Origin: Stephanodiscus triporus
Taxonomy: Eukaryota; Bacillariophyta; Thalassiosirophyceae; Thalassiosirales; Thalassiosiraceae
Direction: 5' to 3'
Length of the DNA stretch: 26,245 nt
NCBI GenBank assembly: GCA_036939755.1
Contig: JALLAZ010000145.1
Location: 1-26,245, forward strand
The translations under genes were made by a program, and so were the position numbers. A model generated the notes under the pieces. That model saw only the letters and a list, made by a program, of their open reading frames with translations, was not told where the DNA came from and ran no database searches. This document shows, one piece after another, positions 20,363 to 26,245 of the stretch (positions are counted from its first letter, which is position 1; each line of letters starts with the position of its first letter).

Positions 20363-22340
20363 CTACAAATCCACTGCAAATACTTCTTTTTTCTGTTTGT
20401 AAAGGAAGTACACTGTCATCCAACTGATCTGTTCATCCCTGCGTTGCGATATTTTTGCTGGATATCGAAAATAATGGTTGATACTCTCGTAAAGCCTCAC
20501 TGTTCTTCCGACATTCCACGAGCCTCTCTGAGAAAGATCCTGCCATACCCCTTCTCGCTCCGCTGCACGCTGCACCCCCAACATCAGCGTTCTCATCTTC
20601 GACAATTTGTACCTTTCCTTCTTGTCCTTTATCTCCGTTGCCTTCAGCAATTTATAAGGCACTGTGTTAGTGCTCTCCTTCCCACACAACCAGCACGTGA
20701 TAAGGGTGCAAAACGTCATTTTGGGAAAAGCAAAATTGTCCGGAAGACGTGAAATTTTACCTGCAGAAAAAAAGAACTGAAACTTCCTGCCACTAGTTGG
20801 GTCAACGACGGTGTGGGGGTGAGTAGACGAAGTCCCCTCAAGAACATCAGTCCCCTCAAGAACATTACCCAGTGGAACATCAGCCTGGGTTGCAGTATAT
20901 GACCTACGGCCGACTACTTCGACTTTTTTCATCAGTTCGTTGTGGAAATCTCCCATTTTTGCAATGATCTCTTCCTTGTCAAAATAGGACTGTGACCCCA
21001 ACCGTCTCCCATCAAGATCGCTCTTAACCCCAGCAATAATCTCATCCTTCGAAGAATCAAGCGCTGCCTTGAGCCCTTCAAGTTGTGCAAGAATACAAAC
21101 ATGCGGTGGCAGGCCAGTGAAGATGGGCGTCGAAGCAGTCTTGTTCCATGGGTACCGTACAACTGCTGCTTCCTTTGCGTAGTTTGGGATGTTTGTGAAA
21201 AAAGGAGATGCCTGCAGTTTACTTCGCCTCGGTAAAATTTCGACTAAGTAATCGAAATGATAGCAAAGTGATGCAAAACAATAATACAGCAAATGAAATA
21301 TTTCACCTGTGATAGTGTGCCCCCCCACGGTAAAATCTCTCAGCAGACAATGCACATTTTCATACACATCATCAACCAAACCACTTTCAAAATAAGGTGG
21401 TGAGATGGCGAAAGAAACATCGTTGACATCAAGCCCACTCACAACTCGGCCGAGGTACTGGTCGCCAGCTTTTTCGTACTGGAGGTAGCGCTCTTTCACG
21501 GGCCCCATACTCCACATTGCCCGCAGGCAAATGGAAACCATCGGCGGGGACACCGTACTGCCCGCACTGGCATAGCTGCATGACCCCTTCCGCGCCGAAT
21601 GTGAGCCCAAATCACCGGGCCTAATTCCCATCAGAAGAAACTCTTCACGATTATTTTCGATAACACGATGAAGGCAGGCCATGAACCGCCCATATTGATC
21701 CCCCCCTGGGAAAAGGCGGCCAATAATGACATTGTCCTCCCTGCTGTCGCTCTCCTGCGCATTGGTTATTCCAGGATTTGCAAACACATAAGTTGCCAAA
21801 GCAAGAACGGGACAAGTCGCAGGTTGCATAGGTGTGGCATAGACATGCCACACCTGGTTTGCATTCCTCCCTGTTTGGTCGGTTTTGCTTTTTGCAAATC
21901 GAAAGACAAGGCAATCGTCTTCCCAAGTGATGTGAATTGCTGAAGTGCGCAAAAGTTAGATTCGACAAAACAAAAGGACAGTCATTTTCCTCGGGGCTCA
22001 TCTTTAACAAACAATCCAGCACATATTTTTTTCTAGCAGAAGGGGCGCTGATTTCCTCTAGCCGCTCAATGAACCATGGTTCCAACAGGGTATGCCTTAG
22101 CTCGTCGCTCTCGAAACAAAATAACGCAAAATGCGTGTTCTATTGTGCATATTTTTTTGACAATTGCTTGGCAACAACTTTACCCATAATATCCTTGACA
22201 GCATCGGTCACGCACATGAAAGACGACGGCCGATGCGAACCGCCTTCTTGGGCTGCCCCCCCTTGGTCCTCATCCATCATGATGGTGGCTGAGGCGGAGG
22301 CGGCGGTGGCGGGGGGGGGCTGATTTGTTGGCTGCCTCAT
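20363..22340 (-). pseudogene. Crypton-like tyrosine recombinase, internally deleted
   Basis: This is a decayed integrase of a Crypton-type DNA transposon, which mobilises by tyrosine recombination. The N-terminal part starts at the ATG at 22340 and has an in-frame TAG at 22140-22142 and a core-binding-like segment ending 'VLSNLTFAHFS' near 21950. The catalytic part follows in another frame (open from 21952 to 20363, 529 residues). Counted there, it has 'RFAKSKTDQTG' (the beta-hairpin Lys, about K21/K23), 'HSARKG' (H118, R121), W147, and the nucleophile candidate Y156 in 'RYLQYE', nine residues after W147 as in tyrosine recombinases. The first catalytic Arg and most of the core-binding domain are missing at the frame junction, so a deletion is likely. 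The C-terminus (about residues 430-515) has a Trp-rich helical segment resembling the GCR1_C/Myb-like DNA-binding tail of Cryptons. It is inactive as it stands. Confidence 0.82.
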
Positions 22341-22560
22341 AGTGGGGTGGATGGCAATGAAGTGCGGCACCAGCAGGGGGAGATGCTTGGGCACGTTGTG
22401 GGTGGTGTTCGATGTTGGGGGAGGACGACAAAGATGGTGGCCACAGCGTCGTTCGATCAATATATTATTATTATTATTTTGGCCCACTCCCCCAACAAGG
22501 CTGGTTGTTGGCGAGGGGCCGGCTAGAGATGTGAGCGCACGCCTTTTTTCTACAAAAAAC
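22341..22560. other. Spacer between Crypton-like gene and motif array
   Basis: G/T-rich sequence upstream of the recombinase ATG, with a short (ATT)n run near 22461-22478. The left edge of the following MULE element may lie here or in the array; no terminal repeat was identified. Confidence 0.35.
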
Positions 22561-22569
22561 TGGCGTAAC

Positions 22570-23218
22570 GCATCACTTTTGACTTCTCACTTTTGATGTC
22601 GCGTCACCGAAATTTTTTTCGTTCATGTGCTGCGATTTTGTTTACTTAGTTTGTTTTGTACTACGCTGTCGCGTTTTGAGTTTTACTTTGTGTCATCTTT
22701 GCTTTCTTAATTTAGTCTCACGTCAAATTTTTGACTTGGCTTTTTTAAACACGTTACGTGTGTGTTTTCTGCATTGTTGTACGTCACCTGTTCGTTTGTA
22801 TTGTTAAAAAACACGATTTTACCTGTTGCCTTTCCTGAGCACGTCACTTCTTTTTCTCCTGAGGGATGCTACTTTTGGCAATTTCGCTGATTGGTCACAT
22901 CAAATTTCGGCAGTTATTGAATCCCGTCACATTGTTCCAGTTAATTATCATTGCACGTCACCCACAACTTATTCTTACTGCACGTCACCGCAGTGCTCAA
23001 TAGCTATTGTATAACACATCACTTTATTCAAAGCAATTCTAACTGTACGTCACTGAAAATAGTATTTTACATTACGTCACTTAGATACGCTATATTATTG
23101 CTGCACGTCATTTCTAAACGTGTAATATTTTATCATACCACATTGCATCCATGTCCTATTTCATTATACAGCCATAAACAGTCACCTTTGCTGTCATGTA
23201 CTGTTACTTTATGTCACA
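22570..23218 (+). repeat. Phased same-strand ACGTCAC motif array
   Basis: Exact ACGTCA hexamers occur at 22720, 22781, 22841, 22955, 22982, 23047, 23074 and 23105, all on the plus strand. Near-matches lie at 22571, 22601, 22751, 22893, 22924, 23016, 23180 and 23212. In the densest part the steps are 31, 31, 27, 34, 31, 27 and 31 bp, and the wider steps of 60-61 bp equal two units. The fuller core is TGCACGTCAC followed by C or T. The 18-25-bp sequences between cores are T-rich and not visibly related. About 0.2 ACGTCA would be expected by chance on one strand in 650 bp. It lies just upstream of the MULE transposase. Confidence 0.85.
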
Positions 23219-23288
23219 TTCTCTTTTTTTTAGTGAATTGTCTTCATTGATATGTGGCATGCACTCCAACTCAATTCTTGTCTTATCC

Positions 23289-25199
23289 ATGGCGAAGACA
23301 AGCGGTTATAATCCTGGGTCACCAAATCCGATTACCGCAAGAGATATTCCCCCCCGAAAAAAAGGCCGACGGGAAACAGGGGACAAAGAAGGGACACAAG
23401 AAGAGGAAGGTGGTGGCAAAGACACCCTAGATTTAAGTGTTTCTTCTTCAGAATCAGAGCATCGATCCGTTGGGGAAAAGGGGGGATTGATCAGTGATCA
23501 ATCCGAAGTCAAAGTGACAGCAAAGACCCATCATACAACCCGCCGGCGGACATAGACAAAGATGACTTATTTTATTCGGAGGATGAAGACCTACTAGATG
23601 CCTATTTTGACCGTGGATTGGATGTAATCGCAAATGACATCAAATAATCGGATCCAAAGAAATCGAACCCTGGACGTCGTTGGACTACAACTATTGTGGG
23701 GGGGCCTGCACCACCAGACTACACAGGCATGGATACACGTGAGAAAGAAAACGCTAAGTCCGTGTACAACAGGTACAACGGAAGGCGTATGTGGATCAGA
23801 TTTGCCGGCAATGATTAAAAAAACACATCCACCTAAACTTTGGCAAGTATACCCTATATTCATGCTACGGAATCACTGCAAATGCCAACATGTTCCCAGT
23901 CGGCTTTGCTATTATTTTTGGCAACAAAAATCTCCTCGGATGGCAGTCATTTTGGAAGTTCATCATCGACATACACCCTTGTCTGAATCAAACGGATGTC
24001 ACAGTTGTCTCTGATCAGGACAAGTGTCTCTTCAGTGCTATTGCAGAAGTTGTGCCTGATGCTGTCAATTTTCACTGCTCATATCACAGGTCACAAAATA
24101 TTACGAAGATGTGCGGTGGCGGAAAGAGTGGTAATAAGGTGTATTCTGCTTGCTGGGTTTTTAACCGTTTGTTGCAATGTCGCACTGTTGAACAGATTTC
24201 CCATGTGAAGGATAAGTATTTCCCTATGATGCACCAGAAGGATCTGCAATACCTCAATTCAGTACCAGACCATTCACAGTATCCGGCTGCAAGATGTGCC
24301 ATGACGCCGGGAGTGTATATGTATCACCGTACCTCGCCTGCTGCGGTAGAGTCAATGAACGCAGTCAATAGAGAAATGAGGGCAAACAAGACAGCAGTTG
24401 ATCCACTGAACGCCCGTATACTACTGCTGAGGATGGAGTACAAACAATTCATAAAACAGCATGAATTGGCATGGGCAATGGACGTGGAGCTTACGAGCCG
24501 AGGTAAACTTGAATATGACGAAGTTTTTTCTAACATCAATTCGTTCGACTTTACCATTACTGTCAGCAAAGATGAGTATGGGTACGTGTGCACCGTACAT
24601 GGGAGTATCAATTCTCAAATCAGAGAGGGAGGTTTGGTAACAATTGTGAAGGAGCCTACCCGTGGATCTTTTTTGGAAAATGTACATGTGAAGTTGACTC
24701 ACGTGACGGAGTACCGTGTGAGCACATGGCCGCACTAGTGATTAGCTCATGGATCCCTAACTTAACACGAGAGAATATCATGCCTTATTGGTGGTGCACC
24801 GATCATTGGCAAGTCCAGTTTCCAAAAGACGTTATGGCGGAATGCAATATATCGATTGAGACGATTCGTGAGGATGGAATAGGAAATTCCAACAGAAGGT
24901 ATTGCCCGTCATGGAGTGTGCCTAACAAATCTGGATGACCGAAAAAGAACAAGCGGAGGAAATCGGTGTTGGAGAAAGCGGGCATGACGAGGGTGACAAA
25001 GAAACGGAAGTTGATGATGAGATTTTGCCAAGTTTGCCACAAAGGCAGTCACGTTGCACACGAGTGCAGGGAGCTATCGAAAAATGTGGAGCAGCGTCCG
25101 GTGGGATGGAAATTGGCATTAGAGAACTTGCAGGACGAATGGGACAGGTTAAGTACTAGCGAGCGGGATGCAGACATGGAAGAAGGAACAGCAGATTAG
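23289..25199 (+). pseudogene. MULE (Mutator-like) transposase, decayed
   Basis: This is a cut-and-paste DDE transposase gene, now broken. It starts at the ATG at 23289 with a basic, acidic-tailed N-terminus. A frameshift near 23515-23525 leads into 'NPPADIDKDDLFYSEDEDLL', TAA at 23645, a further open stretch to TAA 23816, then another frame from about 23815. That last frame contains 'FGKYTLYSCYG' and 'FPVGFAIIFGNKNLLGWQSF'. The second catalytic Asp is at 24013-24015 ('VVSDQDK'), with CxxH in 'HCSYHR' and the Glu in 'VESMN' at 24349-24351. A T6 tract (24669-24674) marks the shift into the SWIM zinc finger (24681-24725, CxC..CxH). TGA 24936 interrupts 'SG-PKKNKRRK'. The end carries a CX2CX4HX4C zinc knuckle (25026-25067). 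The first catalytic Asp may be codon 23813-23815, but much of the N-terminal domain looks deleted. Confidence 0.85.
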
Positions 25200-25224
25200 A
25201 TACGTTTAGATTAGTAGTTAATAA

Positions 25225-25871
25225 TTAGGACTGGTTATGACGCTTCCTCATCTCTGCAATGATCTCTGCCGGTCTTTTCTTCAAGTTCACTTCTAACTGT
25301 TTTTCTTCTTCGCTCAACGACTGCCACCAGTTATGGACATCCCAAAATTCAGCCTTCTCATCATTACTCATGGACGCTTCGTAGGCTCATGACTGTAGTT
25401 GATCTATCCTATTGCATTTCATTTTCCAGATTCTTTAATCCATCATTACCTTCCTACCAAACGTTTTGTACTCGGCCCACTCAAGTCCCAGCAAATACTC
25501 ATGATTTCTGTTCATACGGTCGTTATACGCTTGCAGTGTGCACTCAGACAAAAACGCTTGTTTACCTTCATCATCGGATGTGGCAGATACATCTGACAAG
25601 TCATTAGGATCGTATGAATCATATGAATCACAAGACGGAAACCCCTGTGCACACGCTCCAGCAACACAGGTTCCACAGTGGGATCCTCATCACTGCTGTC
25701 ATCCTCTTCGCTGGAGGTGTATATGTTCACGACATCAGAATCATCTTCTTCTGACTCCTCTCCAGATGACTCAACGTCGTCGTCTGCAGAAGTCTTTAAG
25801 CTGAATGGGTCCCACTGCTTCGCGCCTGTTGAAAACCCCCTCCCTGGGAAAGAACCGCTGGACGGTGCTTG
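25225..25871 (-). pseudogene. Acidic protein, convergent to MULE, broken
   Basis: A coherent protein-like reading on the minus strand, of no family I recognise. One frame (25871 to about 25640) gives 'AKQWDPFSLKTSADDDVESS', 'GEESEEDDSDVVNIYTSSEE' and 'DPTVEPVLLERVHRG'. After a shift at a GGGG/TTT tract, the next frame (about 25650 to 25225) gives 'SDDEGKQAFLSECTLQAY', 'NHEYLLGLEWAEYKTFGRK', and finally 'EKAEFWDVHNWWQSLSEEEK' before TAA 25225-25227. Two stops interrupt the second frame, TAA 25435-25437 and TGA 25387-25389. Each is one C-to-T change from a sense codon, or both could lie in an unspliced intron: a GTAGG donor and a TGAG acceptor 72 bp apart would restore the frame, but the acceptor is weak. 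It ends only 25 bp from the transposase stop, convergently. The start is not identified; frames further upstream (to 26068) are ambiguous. Confidence 0.55.
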
Positions 25872-26245
25872 TCAAAATGTGACCGCACACCCTCGGCATG
25901 GGTTGTAGATAGATTTTGCCACTTACGATTCGAAAATTGGCCAATAATTGATGAAGGGGGAGGCCTTTTAGTGGCCAAATCCGGCAAGAGTCTGCCATGG
26001 TGAGAATTGTGTTGCGCTCTGATAGATAGGTCAATGCTTCGAATCTTTGCTAAAAGAAGGTTTCTCATGCTACGTAGGAATTACTTATATTTAGCCGGTA
26101 CAGTATCTATCACATCACGTTAAAAAACGTGTACACGGTGTGGTGCACGCCTACGTGGGCCAAAAAGTCTTAAACCATACTCCTCTGTTCCACAATTATT
26201 CGTATTTTGGCCGTTTTTGGCTTGGATTAAGGGCTGTGTTAATTT
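25872..26245. other. Right edge, no gene resolved; palindromes
   Basis: Overlapping short minus-strand frames exist, but none can be joined with confidence to the acidic pseudogene. A perfect CACGTT/AACGTG inverted repeat (26116-26131, 4-nt loop) overlaps the palindrome CGTGTACACG (26128-26137), and both follow an ATCACATCACGT stretch reminiscent of the left-hand motif array. No terminal inverted repeat of the MULE was identified before the window ends. Confidence 0.4.

Noticed and set aside
22720..23111. CRISPR-like array (short repeats with differing spacers at regular distance)
   Set aside because: The conserved core is only 7-10 bp and imperfect, spacing varies, no cas genes are present and the context is eukaryotic.

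Overview
The window reads as nuclear DNA of a photosynthetic stramenopile, most likely a centric diatom. The genes are eukaryotic, with short GT-AG introns of 84, 99 and 135 nt. One gene encodes a plastid trigger factor whose N-terminus looks like the diatom bipartite presequence, with Phe at the +1 position after a signal peptide. The debris includes a Sel1-repeat pseudogene, a Copia-type gag, a Crypton-type tyrosine recombinase and a MULE transposase, all of kinds I associate with diatom genomes. The species cannot be fixed from sequence alone.

Layout. (1) 1-1900 holds pseudogenes: a frameshifted Copia-like gag on the minus strand and a broken Sel1-repeat fragment on the plus strand. (2) 1982-8748 is a compact housekeeping block: GatB on minus, divergent from a membrane-anchored cytochrome P450 on plus, then plastid trigger factor on plus. 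(3) 9545-12215 is a diverged tandem array of ~200-bp units in two subfamilies. It is interrupted at about 11010-11353 by unrelated sequence containing a 72-bp dispersed repeat, and an N sits at the junction (11354). (4) 13083-17107 is a second divergent pair: malonyl-CoA decarboxylase on minus and the Mon1 vacuolar-fusion subunit on plus. (5) 17282-19468 has no convincing gene. (6) 19469-26245 is transposon-derived: a second, inverted copy of the 72-bp repeat, a cluster of three hairpins, a decayed Crypton-like recombinase gene on minus, an array of same-strand ACGTCAC-type motifs at ~30-bp spacing, a decayed MULE transposase on plus, and a convergent acidic pseudogene ending 25 bp from it.

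The five intact genes are unrelated in function: organellar Gln-tRNA formation, a monooxygenase, plastid protein folding, malonyl-CoA turnover, and Rab7 activation with membrane fusion. They do not form a pathway. The observations most worth following are the phased ACGTCAC array upstream of the MULE, the MuDR-like pairing of that transposase with a convergent acidic gene, the ~200-bp satellite-like array, and the inverted 72-bp repeats that bracket the MCD/MON1 pair. I found no intact, clearly novel multi-gene system. The accessory regions are decayed mobile elements.
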